From Hygrocybe punicea (Eukaryota > Basidiomycota > Agaricomycetes > Agaricales > Hygrophoraceae): DNA of 64,000 bases. Under the pieces are notes generated by a model, which saw only the letters and a program-made list of their open reading frames with translations, ran no database searches and was not told where the DNA came from. Positions 35,801 through 46,981 of this stretch are shown piece by piece. Each line of letters begins with the position of its first letter. Position 1 is the first letter of the stretch. Made by a program: the position numbers and the translations under genes. The DNA lies in contig OY744462.1 in assembly GCA_963556145.1 (NCBI GenBank), positions 5,456,001 to 5,520,000 of the forward strand, given 5' to 3'.

Positions 35801-36311
35801 GTGGTCGCGGGGCATGTAGCAGGATGCGAACGAGGTACTGGGGCTTTTGGAGACTGTCTTCTGTAGGGTTTTTCATGGGGGTGCTGCGGGGAATCGCGCG
35901 GGTGGGGTCTCGGGGGGGTTCTCTGTTCTCGAAAAATCACTGGATCTGTCAAAAAATTTCTGTGCGAGTGGAGTGTGGTGGTCTCTGGTGGCGTGGCTCG
36001 AATCGCGCTCTCATCACCACGATGGAGTGGGTCCGAGGCTGCTCACACACGAAAGGGGAAGTCACGACGGAATCGGATAGGATATCATAAGATGGACTAA
36101 GACTAAGACAGGGAATTTTACATAAGGGATCCAACCGTGAGACCTAAGTCACGTGATGGACCAGGCACAACTACTCCAGCGTGTAGCAAATCTTCAAAGC
36201 GTCCGTGAGTCCACAATCGGAACTGAGTATGTCGATTTCGTCAAAGAAGCGGGGAAGGTTGAGTTCGTTTCCATCGAATGTCGGGGCTGAGGGATCACCT
36301 CAGAGAGGCAT
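32887..36311 (-). pseudogene. Retroelement gag-like gene, broken by a TRIM and an early stop
   Basis: On minus, the frame begins at ATG 36311 with MPL, then TGA at 36302-36300, then GDPSAPTFDGNEL, FFDEIDIL and CGLTDALKICYT. TRIM 2 (34423-36178) follows. Past the insertion it continues TLRYLNNDDYELW, TFQCAVFDFYPSATDSIRYT and DLGQYFRDFIR, and ends in a Ser/Pro-rich tail. This layout resembles the gag-like first ORF of Agaricomycete Gypsy-type elements, from memory of the family. No zinc knuckle was seen. Removing the TRIM and one GCGT copy restores the frame. The early TGA fits a CGA-to-TGA change. Confidence 0.72.
34423..36178 (-). mobile_element. TRIM retroelement 2 (1.8 kb, 156-bp LTRs)
   Basis: Direct repeats lie at 34423-34578 and 36023-36178 (plus-strand start TGGAGTGGGTCCGAGG, end CACAACTACTCCA). 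TSD GCGT is exact (34419-34422, 36179-36182). Read on minus, the 5' LTR is followed by TCGTGGTGATGAGAG, matching the primer-binding-like site of TRIM 1. The 3' LTR is preceded by the purine tract GGAGGAGAGGGGCACT. The interior is G-rich on plus. A 384-codon open frame on minus (34722-35876) is Pro/His/Thr/Arg-rich and probably compositional. The element interrupts the gag-like gene. Confidence 0.88.
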
Positions 36312-36504
36312 GAATCCGGTCGTCATATCGGGAATGTCTAAATCGAGATGCGGGTCGGAAAGCAGGTTGGGTCGAGGAGGTTCGAGGTCAAGGTCGAAGT
36401 CGTAAGCGGAACTAAATAACTAGAGTCAGGTAGAAGAGGGAAACATCATGAAAGTCAAAGCCGACCGTGGGGAGGGTACGAAAAGACAGAAAGAAATAAA
36501 CTCC

Positions 36505-36519
36505 TCGCGGTGGGCTCCA
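36505..36519 (-). other. Probable primer-binding site of families A and B
   Basis: Read on minus just after the LTR end, the sequence is TGGAGCCCACCGCGAGG, one or two bases from the LTR. It starts with TGG as expected for pairing with a tRNA 3' CCA. The same word abuts LTR-B at about 18792-18808 and 24292-24308, although the two LTR families differ. The tRNA is not identified. Confidence 0.6.
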
Positions 36520-36521
36520 GT

Positions 36522-37112
36522 TGTGACGGCGAGTTCGGTTGTAGACCCGAATGGGAATCTACGAAAAGGGTGATCAGCTAAGAAGTGATCAGAGGAGTTT
36601 AGTGTCTATGTAGTCTAGTCAATCCAACCCGAATCCAGGGTTCTGGATCAGAAGGGAAGTGAAGGGAGTGGAGTACGAAGACTAATAAGACGATACGAAG
36701 TGAGGACTAAAAGTGTAGAACTGAAGGGGAGTGATAACCTGTATTTTCTATATGGTTGTAGTATAAGAGTACATCTTTTATACTACTGGGAGAGATCCTG
36801 TGCTGTAGTAACTATGTACTACAACCGAAGGCTGTAACTGATAGGAGAGGAGTGGAGCGGAGTATAGGAGGAATGATGCTATGTACTAAGTAACAGGAAA
36901 CGAAGATATATCATATGTAACTATATACGTAGTGATTCCGGGTCATTAGAGACATTGCATCTTGAGTAGGAACGATTCCGGAGGCGGAATCCAGAGCAGA
37001 ATCGACGGAAAGGACCGGAATCGGGCGGAATTGATGATACGTGAATGGGAATGGATGGGGACAAAGTGGGATATGAAGAGGATTCAGGTCTAGAGGGCCC
37101 GGAGCCTCTACA
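36522..37112 (-). repeat. LTR-A (5' LTR in minus reading)
   Basis: This 591-bp LTR is uninterrupted. It starts TGTGACGGCGAGTTCGG and ends GGAGCCTCTACA. The left neighbour is the primer-binding site and the right neighbour is unrelated sequence. Confidence 0.85.
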
Positions 37113-37324
37113 TCATAACAGCAAGAGGTGGCAGAGACTCCACAGAGTCATCATGAGGAAGCTTGGGACAGGGAGTTCCAGTAGCCTGTAGGACAGACAT
37201 GGGCATAAACTTGATGGAATGGTTGGGCACCATTTCGGTAGTGCAGGACATCCCAGCATGGACTTTGCTAGAGCTCAATGACTCAGGAAGAGTAACATTG
37301 CAACCCTGGACAGTTGGCTGAGAG
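37113..37324. other. Unassigned flank split by a hAT element
   Basis: This stretch continues at 38690 once the hAT insertion is removed. The joined sequence (to about 38958) has short open frames on minus and a possible 46-nt intron near 38898-38943. I recognise no family. Confidence 0.3.
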
Positions 37325-38681
37325 TAGTGTTGGGGAAGTTCGGTTTGGTCTGGTTTGGGGTCTTTTTGCCCCAAACCAAGACCAAACCATTTGGTTCCTG
37401 CCAAAAATCCTGGAACCAAAACCTAAACTGACATAAACCATTTATGTCAGTTTTGTTTGGTCCAAACTTGGTCTAAACCAAGACCATTGGGTATCCACCT
37501 CACAAGAGAGCTGCACACATCAACTGATGTGGCCAGTGTCATCACGAGGTGGGATTTGGGGGCAGGTGAGCCACCATGCCCTGCTGTTACTCCATCTGAC
37601 CTCACAGGAGAGCCGTGCATGTCAGTTGATGTGGCCAGCATCTTTGCGAGGTGGGATTGTGGGGTGCCCTGCCTACAGTTACTCCATCTGATCTCGTAAG
37701 AGACCTGCACATGTCAGTTGATGTGGCCAGCATCTTTGTGAGGTGCTGTCCAGGGTGCCAGAACATCCACTTTTGTTTGGGTGTGGTGGTGGTGGTGATG
37801 GTGGTGGTTGTCCTGACATGTCATATGCATTGTGCATGTGATGACAGGTGCCTGTGTTGGACCCACAGTCATTGTTTTCGGTGGAAGCATGGTGGTGGTG
37901 GCATATGAGCCTCTCTGCGTAGGTGTCCTGATGTGTCATACATTGTACATGTGATGACAGGCAGGTTGACCCCACATTGGCCGCATTGGCCTTTTTCAGT
38001 GGTGGTGGTGGTGGTGGTGTTGCATGGTGGTGATGGTGGTGGTGGTACAGTGCTGCATTCTGTTATGTATGAATAAAATCAATAAAAAATCAATAAAAAA
38101 AACACCACAAAGCAGCAGGGGTGGATGCACCACCCCTACTGCTCATTCTATCTTGTTTACTCCCACTGCACCCCATTCACATTTGTTTGCATGCACATGT
38201 TGTCTTGGATGCATTGTTGTTGGCATCCAATGTGGCTGGTGTGGTGGTTGTGGCCATTGTGGTGGCAATCGTCATCGTCATCATCGCCATCATCGTAGTG
38301 ATGGTGGTGGTGGTGGCCATTGACCAGTAACTAACTGCAGGTGTGAGTTAGTGTTGAATAAATTAAATAAATAAACAAATGTACATGGGCGGCAGGAGTA
38401 TCCTGTCACCCATTTTGTCCACCTCGGATGCTCTGTCCTCATTTGGCATACATTGTGGGCATTGTTGGTGGTTGCAGAGTGACTTGGAAGTCAGCCAAAT
38501 GGCCAACTTGGGACTGTCAGTTTGCAGTTCAAACTCAGTTTGAAACCATTTCAGCCTGCAGCCAAATCTTCAAACTAGAGACTAAACAGTTTGGTCTCAG
38601 CCAAAATTCCCCAAACCGAAACCGAAACCAGTGGTTTCAGTTTGGTCTAAACCGGGTTTGGGACTGACTTCCCCAACACTA
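37325..38681. mobile_element. Non-autonomous hAT-type element of 1.36 kb
   Basis: Both ends read TAGTGTTGGGGAAGT inward, and an exact 8-bp TSD GCTGAGAG flanks it (37317-37324, 38682-38689). The interior has several GTTGATGTGGCCAGCATC repeats near 37520-37735 and GGTGGTGGTGGTG tracts near 37780-38050 and 38300. No transposase is present. Confidence 0.88.
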
Positions 38682-38958
38682 GCTGAGAGTACCCATCTGC
38701 AAGAACTAGTATATGAGAACAGCATTTGAGGAGAACAAACCCACCTGATGCTTATCTGGTGCCATTTGTGAAAGTGCTGCCATACCACCAGGAGGTCCAG
38801 AACCAATGAAAAATGTGTGAATGTGGCCACCATTGATGTCTGGTGGAGTTGACCACGGGCGCCTTGATGCGGTCAAGGTGGGCCATGGGGGGCTGTTCTA
38901 TGTAAGAAAATGTCAGTAAATTATGAAATGAAGCCATTACTTACCGTGGTTGTTGAGT

Positions 38959-39240
38959 AACATTAGTGTTGAGTCGAAATTGAAGTCTCGCGCGGTATGT
39001 TTAAGGTCACATGACCTATGTTCACGTGACTGCATACAAAAAAATGCGAAAAGTTGAGTATCTAAATGAGTATCTACGTAGGTAAATATATATTACGGTT
39101 CACGGTTTGAACCACGTTTGAATGCGGTTTGAACTGCATGTCAGTGCCAGAACCGCAAACCGAACCAGAACCAAACTTCTGGTTCGGTTTGCGGTTCAAA
39201 CCGGGTTCGGATCAGTTCCAAACCGAACTTTGGCATCACT
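38959..39240. mobile_element. Possible small hAT-like MITE
   Basis: The ends read TAGTGTTG (left) and TAGTGATG (right, inward), and the interior has inverted GGTTCGGTTTG and CAAACCGAACC motifs. No 8-bp TSD is visible, so the limits are uncertain. It separates the MULE-like coding remnant from downstream sequence. Confidence 0.4.
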
Positions 39241-39245
39241 AGTCC

Positions 39246-40805
39246 TCCCATTGCACGAAAATATTCTACTTGAGCATTATATGCAGCAATAGCATTGGGG
39301 TATTCTGTGATGTCTTTCAGCAGCCACATGAGCAGCTTTCCAAGTTGGTTTTGAATGTCCTGTCATCCAACACCCTTCGGAATGACTTTCAGATACCGAT
39401 TGAGACCATTGCGCCATGATTGCCATGAGTGGAAAAGACAAAGGACAAGATGGATGGATGGCCAAGTCTGCTGGAGAGCATTCCGCTCACGTGTGTCATT
39501 ATTTGTATTTCCTACACAGATTTCAAACGCTTCGTTTTCTTCATTCACTCCCATTCCATCCTTCCACCTCCGAAGAAGCTTGGTCAAGATGGCTCCATCA
39601 TAAGATGCATGTGTTGCCTTTGCATGTTTCAGAGCCATGAACAGGATAAGGGCAACCGGGATTCCAGTTCCTCTTTCATCAATAACCATAAGAATGAATA
39701 CCAAAAGTTGCGCAGAACAGACACCAAATGTGCTGTCCATCAGAACTTGTCGCTTGTGGCCATGTTTCCATGCCATTTGTCATTGCAGTGGAGTGGACAA
39801 TATGAGGACAAAGTGATTGTTTTCACCACTGCCGAGAGGTTGGTAATACATGCAAGATTGGGTCAGAAGTGGATTCGGTGGTTGTGGATGATCTGCTCGA
39901 AACCATTTCTCTAAATTGGCAACCGCACCAGATCATTGTGGCATACCAGATTCATGGGCTAGGGTTTGATAGAGTGAGGTTGATTCATAACGAGTCAAGG
40001 TATATCGGTGATAAGTATCCCCAGGAATGTTACCCCAGCATTCGCAAGCCCACTTGCGACAAAGGATTCGGAGCTGGCTAATTGGGACAAGATTATCTTG
40101 GAGCTGACTGAGCGCATATATTCGTAGATCAGGGTGCAAGGGAATTCTCAGTTTCTGAGCCATGAGGAGAAGTTCTTCACATGATTGCAAGTGCTCAAGC
40201 ATACCAGACACTTCATCTATCACAAGTAACCATTTGTCTAGTGGAAAACCACTCAAAATGATGCTTAATATCGATAGAAAAACGATTTAAAACTAACTTT
40301 TCACATCTATCTCATCATGCGTTGTGATAACGCGAGCATACATGGTACATTCCACATTTTCCCAACTGATTTGCCTGTTTCTTGATGCCTGATACCCGGT
40401 TTCATGGTCAGTTCCACACAGACACTGATACAAACAGGTCCATCTTGTATACTTCTTCCCAGGACCACACTTCTTATGTTCACTGTACCGGATTGAGAGC
40501 TTAGAACGAGCATCATGCTCAGAATCATCAGGAAGGTGGATGTTCAGGCTTGTTATGAGTTCAAATGCAACATCTAAGTTTGAGCACGTCAATATGTCAG
40601 TTACTATACAAGCTTCAAAGATTCACATACTTTGCTCCTCTACAGTGTGTTTATACCGATGCTTGTTGACCCCAACTTCATTGACATGTACCTGTAGGTG
40701 CTCTCGGACCTCTTCGGAGAATTTGAGATGTTTCAGGACAGTATATACTGTAGTTGGTGTTGCTTTCAGCTTGGGTAAATTGGAGGGGAATTTGAATGCG
40801 GGCAT
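39246..40805 (-). pseudogene. MULE-like transposase, N-terminal and catalytic region, decayed
   Basis: On minus, ATG 40805 begins an exon ending VEEQ. Further exons carry RWTCLYQCLCGTDHETGY, then DKWLLVIDEVSGMLEHLQSC, then LEKWFRADHPQPPN, then the DDE-fold start LMDSTFGVCSAQLLVF, ERGTGIPVALILF and the histidine block LCLFHSWQSW. This order matches the MULE-type transposases common in Agaricomycetes, from memory. In-frame TGA codons follow GMPQ and STPLQ. The 3' part is lost to the adjacent insertion. A solo TRIM-type LTR sits about 20 bp upstream of the start codon. Confidence 0.72.
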
Positions 40806-40824
40806 GGACTACATGTATTCATGG

Positions 40825-40978
40825 TGGAGTAGTTGTGCCTGGTCCATCATGTGACTTAGGTCTCACGGTTGGATCCCTTGTGTAGGATTTCCTGTCTTAG
40901 TCTTAGTGGATCTTACGATATCCTATCCGATTCAGTCGTTGCTTCCCCTTTTGTGTGAGCAGCCTTGGACCCACTCCA
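40825..40978 (+). mobile_element. Solo LTR of the TRIM-2 family
   Basis: This 154-bp copy is inverted relative to TRIM 2: it starts TGGAGTAGTTGTGCC and ends GGACCCACTCCA. Flanks are ATGG (40821-40824) and ACGG (40979-40982), a 4-bp TSD with one C-to-T difference. Confidence 0.85.
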
Positions 40979-41096
40979 ACGGATGAGGAAATAACATATT
41001 AATATTGACAAAATCGACACAATCATGACGATTACATCATCGACCACACGATCGTGGCAATTACATAAGTTATTTGGCGGTGTGAGTTTCAATTCC

Positions 41097-41477
41097 CATC
41101 ATGTGACTTGTAGAATAATGCTCAAAACACAATGAAATGTAATTTAGAAAATAAGCATGACAAAAATGAGAATTCTGGGCTGATCATAATTAGAAACAAG
41201 CCCTATTAAATATATCTGTAACATTACTATGTCTCAGTGAGTTCAGATGAAAGAGTAGTATACCAATTCTTGTTGGAAACACCCAATCTGCTGAAAATGC
41301 ACTAATTTGGCATACTACTCTTGCATCAGAACTCACTGAGACATAGTAATGTTACAGATATATTTAATAGGGCTTGTTTCTAATTATGATCAGCCCAGAA
41401 TTCTCATTTTCATCCTGCTTAGTTTCTAAATTACATTTCATTGTGTTTTCGAGCATTATTCTACAAGTCACATGATG
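41097..41477. mobile_element. Foldback MITE of about 380 bp
   Basis: The arms 41097 to about 41252 and about 41326-41477 are reverse complements with a few differences. The ends read CATCATGTGACTTGTAG. The spacer is about 70 bp. No TSD is evident. It lies in non-coding sequence between two transposase remnants. Confidence 0.75.
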
Positions 41478-41892
41478 TGAGATGAAAGTCCATGAGCCCA
41501 ATCTTACCTGAATTGTTTAGTTTAGGTATTGATTTTAGTAGGAATCCCTAATCTAATGATTTTTATTCCCATTTGAGCTTAGCTAGCTAATTTATTGAAA
41601 CTATTAGTTTTGGTCTAGTTTTCAGTAAGATATGCTTCATCCATAACACACTACATCACATGATTTAAAGTGCTGAAAAGCATGACATTTCTGCCAAAAA
41701 TCTATCTCGTCTTCGAGAAACACATACTGAGAGAAAATAAAACCTAGGAAAGCTGCGTAAAGTGTTTTATGAGAGATCATAGGTTATATTTTGTGTGAAA
41801 AGTGAATGGTAAAAGACAAGATAACATTCTACGACTGACTCCTGAATCAGCCACAGTAATATAGCATCCTAGTCTAAGCCGTTTCAGAAACC
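41478..41892. other. Non-coding A/T-rich stretch
   Basis: No gene, terminal repeat or RNA gene was seen here. It leads to the start of the DDE transposase and may include that element's 5' end. Confidence 0.3.
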
Positions 41893-43975
41893 ATGCCAAA
41901 GTGCAAACACTTCAACGTTGGAAACCTAGGAGGCTGGGCAGTGTCAAATGGTAAAGCCCAGTCCAACAAAGAGAATGTAAGATCACTTAGACTTGGTCTA
42001 GCAGCTGCTAATTCACAGACAGGTGGCTTCTTCAAAAACCATTTCTTCGGCTCCATCTAGCCCTCGGAAAAAAAGGCCAAGGGTTATTGAGACTGCTACA
42101 CAGCCCTCACAAACCCCTTCCATGACAAGAGCCGATGGGGAGCTTGTGTTCCCTCTACAAGACAATCTGACCAATTTTCGTGAAATGGGGAGCTGTCACA
42201 TACCCACAGTAACACCATGGATCCCAGAAATGGAGCCACATCTGGGTGATGCAGAGTGTGGCCATTATACACCACCACCATCTCTGGAGGATGCAAAGTC
42301 AGCGCTAGCAGACCTTGCAGGAATATTGAGGCCCCGGCGAAAAACTGGCCATGGGTACCAAGACCCACACCTCAATTTGCTATTCCGCTCACGTTTGGAG
42401 CACATGCAACAGTTCCTGTGTGCATATGTCAATCCTCAATCAGCGACCAGTGGAAAATGGCTGGCATCCTCGCTGCAAACTGCCATTGCTGCAAATCGGA
42501 AGCCATGGTATACAGGCACCTTGCGCAAGCGCACGCAAGCATTCATAAATGACAGAGAAGACCTCCCTTTCAACATCTACGGTGAATGGAATGAGTCGTT
42601 GCTTGAAAAAGATGAAGGTCTTGCTCAAGATATCCACGTACATCTTCAAACCATTGGAAAATATGTTAAAGCAATGGACATCGTTGATTTTCTCGACACA
42701 CCAGAGATGCGTGCACGTACAGGCCTAAAAAAGAGAATTAGTTTGGCTACGGCCCAACGGTGGATGCATAAACTTGACTACCATTGGACAAAGGATCCGA
42801 AGGGTCAGTTTGTCGATGGACATGAAAGGGATGACATTGTGGCGTACCATCAGGATGTCTTCCTGCCTGCATGGCGTGCTGTCAAAGACAAACTATGAGA
42901 CTGGAGCACAAAAATTCCACCCACTCAGCTGCCAGAATCAACGCACCCCAGAACAGACAACCAGCCTAATGAGCCACCCAGCAACCCAGTCCTAACTGAC
43001 GGTGAGCAAAGCCCCAATGCAACAAACAATCAGCCTACATGCCATACAGTCCTGTGGTTCCATGATGAATCAACATTCTATGCGAACGATCGCCGGAGAA
43101 CTCGATGGGTGCATAAAAGTGAAACAGCAGTGCTGTATGCGAAGGGGGAAGGGGCTTCCCAGATGGTTGCAGACTTTGTTTCAGCTGATTATGGCTGGTT
43201 ACACTCACCAGATGGAAGTGCCGAGGCACAGGTGTTGTTCAAGGCAGGAAAAAATCGTGATGGCTATTTCAACAACGACGATATCATCGAGCAAGCAAAC
43301 AATGCTATGGATATACTTTAGCAACATTTCCCAGATGACGATCATGTCTTGATCTTCGATAATGCAACTACCCATCTCAAACGAGAAGACGGTGCCCTTT
43401 CTGCTCACAAGATGCCAAAGGGAACTTCAAGTCCTGACAAAAACTGGGGAGTCGACATGAGTATCAAAGATGACCATGGCAAACCTGTTTATGGACCAGA
43501 TGGGAAGTTGGCGAAACAGAAGATTCGGATGAAAGATGCGACATTAGCAGATGGATCTAAGCAGTCGCTGTATTATGACGAAGGTCACCCCAAAGCTGGT
43601 TTATTCAAGGGCATGGCTGCTATTCTGGCAGAGCAGGGCCTTGTCGAGGAATCCAAATTGCGAGCAGAATGCAAAGATTTCAAATGCCCCCCTGGTGCAA
43701 CACGTTGCTGTTGCCGTCATGTGCTGTACAACCAGCCAGACTTTGCTCAAGTTGAATCACAACTTGAAGGCATTTGCAGGGCTCGAGGATTTCAAGTAAT
43801 TTTTTTACCAAAATTTCACTGTGAACTGAATTTTATTGAGCAGTGCTGGGGCTATGCCAAGTGCATCTATTGGCACTATCCTCCCTCGTCTAAAGAGACA
43901 GACCTTGAACAAAATGTTCTCATGGCTATTGATTCAGTTCCTTTAGAGAGCACATCAGCAAACCTTGATTGGTGA
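41893..43975 (+). pseudogene. DDE-superfamily (Tc1/mariner-like) transposase with two internal stops
   Basis: An ATG at 41893 opens MPKCKHFNVGNLGGW. One frame change near 42020 leads into a long frame to 43975. The triad is visible: D in LWFHDESTFYAND, D in LIFDNATTHLK, and E in ELNFIEQCWG. Other family blocks are GEGASQMVADFVSADYGWL, FKAGKNRDGYF, LFKGMAAIL and CCCRHVLYNQPDF. Stops are TGA at 42896-42898 and TAG at 43319-43321. The family's usual C-terminal tail (a DAY, GL, QAAWA block) is absent here but is found at 63814-63963 from another copy. Apart from the stops the protein is well preserved. Confidence 0.8.
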
Positions 43976-44992
43976 GCAAGCGCTGTGTAGCGGAGTTATA
44001 GCACCTATAGCGGCCATAGCATCACACGCAGGTCCCCTTTCGGTAGCGTTAGTCAGTGTCACGCGAATGCCATATACTATGATATAGCTGTGTGCCACTG
44101 CTATAGAGCACTATAGAGCAGTGCATAGGCTGCACCTTGTCTACATATCTCCAACACTTGTCTACATAGCTTCGTGCATCAGATGTGTAGCATTACATAG
44201 TGTGCCAACCTCTGTATAGCGCTATCTAGTGTTCTCTAACCTAGTGAACACAAGCACCTGTATTATTTTATATATATTATATATATTGCTCCATCCTTGA
44301 TTGTCGTGGTTAAAGGGTTATCAGATTAAAACTAACTACAACACGGCGGCACAATTCCTAAACACCAGTCCCTTTCTCAGTCCAAGACCAACGCCATTCC
44401 ATTGTCTGCGCTGAAAGGGTGCACTGCGGTAATGTGAATGGAATCAAATACCAACTCTACCACAGTGCTGTACGAATTCTGAGGGGTTCAATCTCAATCC
44501 AAAAGGTTAGTAAAAATACTCAGAGGTGCTCTGGATAGTGGCGATGATGTTTCCGATGTGCACGATGTGTGCGATGTGCGCGGCGTGTGCGAAACAGTCG
44601 GCGATGTTTTTGGCGTATATGTAGCACTTTATAGAAGGAACGCAAAGTTTAATAGAGTACAGCGGAGCTATCACATGGACGGCGCAGTAAAGAGGTGATA
44701 TGATAGACTGGAATCGGGGGTATACAAGACGTCTCCCTAGTATGTAAACTATAGGGGGTATTTATGCGAAGTTGGTTGTTAGGACAATAAAGGGTGAAGA
44801 AGGCAAGACAAATAGACGGTGTGCGATGGAACTATGGTGCAATAGGGATGAAATGGAACTGAAACAAAGGGTATAGCACCATGCGAAGCAATTTCCAAAA
44901 TATCTAGAGGATAGGAGCTATAATGTTTGAAATAAGTGAAACATGTCGCATAAAGACTTCTCTGGAACCGGAACGGAATCGGAATGGAATAG
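43976..44992. other. Non-coding stretch rich in CTATAG-like words
   Basis: Words such as CACTATAGAGCAGTGC and TATAGCGGCCATAG recur near 44000-44130, then GCGATGTGC-type repeats near 44540-44600. No coding exon or clear element end is supported. Confidence 0.3.
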
Positions 44993-46650
44993 TGTTACGT
45001 TTCCAACTCCGCTTCCAACCCCGATGCCCATTCCGATACCCACCATGACGATTCTGCACTGCACACCTTCCTTTTTCATTTCTTTTTGTCCTTTGTCTTC
45101 CTTTCAACGTCATTGTTTCTTCATTCGAACATCCTTGTATTTTCTTATCCTTGTTCTCTTTTTGTCCCTTCTTCTAGAACAATCCAGACCGACCATGGAC
45201 ATATCCCACGTGACCTTGTTGTACCCGAATAGTCTCCTTGCCGACGGACATCATCGCTATTGTCTTTTCCCTCGCCCTGACATATTGTTGACTTCATCCC
45301 ACGACAAACCGATTCACAATGGCTGTACTCCCGACACAGCTCATTACCGTAATTGTTATTGGCAGCGTTGCCATCACCTTCCTGATCGGTTTCTACTTTG
45401 TTATGATCTATCTTTGGCATCGGCATCGAAACCCTTCCACCATTGATACTTCTGACTTCCACCTCAACAATATCTCGACACGTAATTGACAATTGCCATT
45501 CCCGGATATATGGTTTCCACTTTCGTATTCTGTGCCTACCATTATCCTCCCTGACGATCCGACGACATTCCTCACCTGCACGCATGCCCTGGACAATCCT
45601 CGATCACGGGACATTTCACTGTTCTCTCTAATCCGACCATTGCCGAAGCACATTCTTTTGGACTTCGACCACAGACCATACGACTTCCCAAACAGTGAAC
45701 CAACCCCTATCGCATATTGTTCGCACGACACCGCTTCAATGCAGTACCCGACGACTTGTTCCCACAGCTTGTCACTCATGCCATGACTCGAAACCTGGAC
45801 CCACTTTCATTTAACCTTTTCCATCTATAACCTTGATATCTCCCACACTCGTTTACAATGATACCCTTTCTTGGACGAATACCGACATCAAGTGGACCTT
45901 CTTGTTCCACAAACAGGACAAGACACCGCTCCTCGATATGTCATCAACAGACATCGTCATCCGGTACAGCTTATGCTGTTCACATGTCTGACCTCGACTA
46001 GCCCACCGTCCTAGTTGGTTTTCCTTCCACACATTCCTTTGTTTTCTTTCATGCAAACCTTGCCACTACATCCACACCACCTCAAGACATTCTCATCACC
46101 AATCCCACACTGGATGATACCCATCTTCGACCCGACCGTGCAATGCACTTGCCAGATTGCACACTTGCTTGTTACAGCAAGTGTAGACCCCGAATAGGCA
46201 ATTCTGCACATCACATGATCTAATGACAAATCATCCGAGTCATCTGGACCTCACCTCTCCCTCAATGACACCCGGGCCTCCAGTTGGATTGCGAGAACAT
46301 CGACATGAGGACGCCTCATGTGTGCCTCATGGTGAACACATGGTAGAGTTGGACATGTTATGGCTTCATGGTTGTATTTCTGTTTACCTCCCCTCAAGAC
46401 CAGTCACTATATATACTGTTCTTGTTGTTGGTTCGGACTTTTTCTTCTTTTCCTTTCTTTACGTTTAGTCTGGTTCTTGGGGCAGACCCCCTTATCTTGG
46501 GTAACCCCCACGGCTCGCAATGACATTAGACCATGAACCCCCCCTTGTAGCAGTGTTATCTATCAATGTAACTGCTGTTCTCTCCTCTGGAAACCGCCCC
46601 CCTGTTAAGTTGATTGTTGCCGGAGCCTGCTGCAGAAGCGATCCGTAACA
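44993..46650 (+). mobile_element. Solo LTR family C, copy 2
   Basis: This 1658-bp copy starts TGTTACG and ends CGTAACA, with an exact 5-bp TSD AATAG (44988-44992, 46651-46655). By eye it differs from copy 1 at only a handful of sites, most of them CpG transitions. It includes the same small membrane-protein frame at 45319-45492. Confidence 0.88.
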
Positions 46651-46981
46651 AATAGGGTGAATGGTATAAGCGTGGATGATGTCAGAGAGGCTCGAAATAT
46701 GTTTCCGAAGGGGGCCGAAGCACTCCGAAGAAAATTGCCATAATGTCAAAGTATCGCCCGTATCATGCGCATCGCGCTGTCGCATCGCAATGGAGATACA
46801 TATAAATCGGGATGTTTCGCAATAAATCGCAGCGAATCGCAGTATGTCAAGACTAGAATAGGTCCAATAGAGGGTTTCCGTGCTTAGGGACGTGCGCTGC
46901 ATATCAGCGCGATGCTTTTCCATGCCATTGCGAGTCCTGTTCAAAGTATATTAGAGGGATGACACCGCACTCATGCATCAC
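46651..46981. other. 3' flank of the DUF6532-like gene
   Basis: This stretch lies between solo LTR C copy 2 and the stop codon of the minus-strand gene. It has repeated TCGCA words near 46760-46840. No gene is supported. Confidence 0.3.

Larger units (their letters stand above)
27687..37112 (-). mobile_element. LTR retroelement, family A, two LTRs, heavily interrupted
   Basis: LTRs at 27687-29355 (interrupted by a hAT element) and 36522-37112 share start TGTGACGGCGAG and end GAGCCTCTACA. Read on minus, the order is LTR, primer-binding site (36505-36519) and gag-like gene, as expected. A second gene lies on the opposite strand toward the 3' LTR. Later insertions are hAT 27798-28847, solo LTR C 30239-31896 and TRIM 34423-36178. 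The left flank is ACGG and the right flank is TCAT, so no TSD is seen. One LTR may have recombined with another copy. No polymerase gene is present. Confidence 0.7.

Noticed and set aside
34722..35876. 384-codon Pro/His/Arg-rich open frame on minus in TRIM 2, and similar frames in TRIMs 1 and 3
   Set aside because: Long frames occur on several frames and both strands of these GC-skewed interiors, have low-complexity composition and lack any domain. They are best explained by scarcity of A/T-rich stop codons.
27687..37112. A matching TSD for the full family-A element
   Set aside because: The left flank ACGG and right flank TCAT do not match even allowing CpG decay, so none is claimed.
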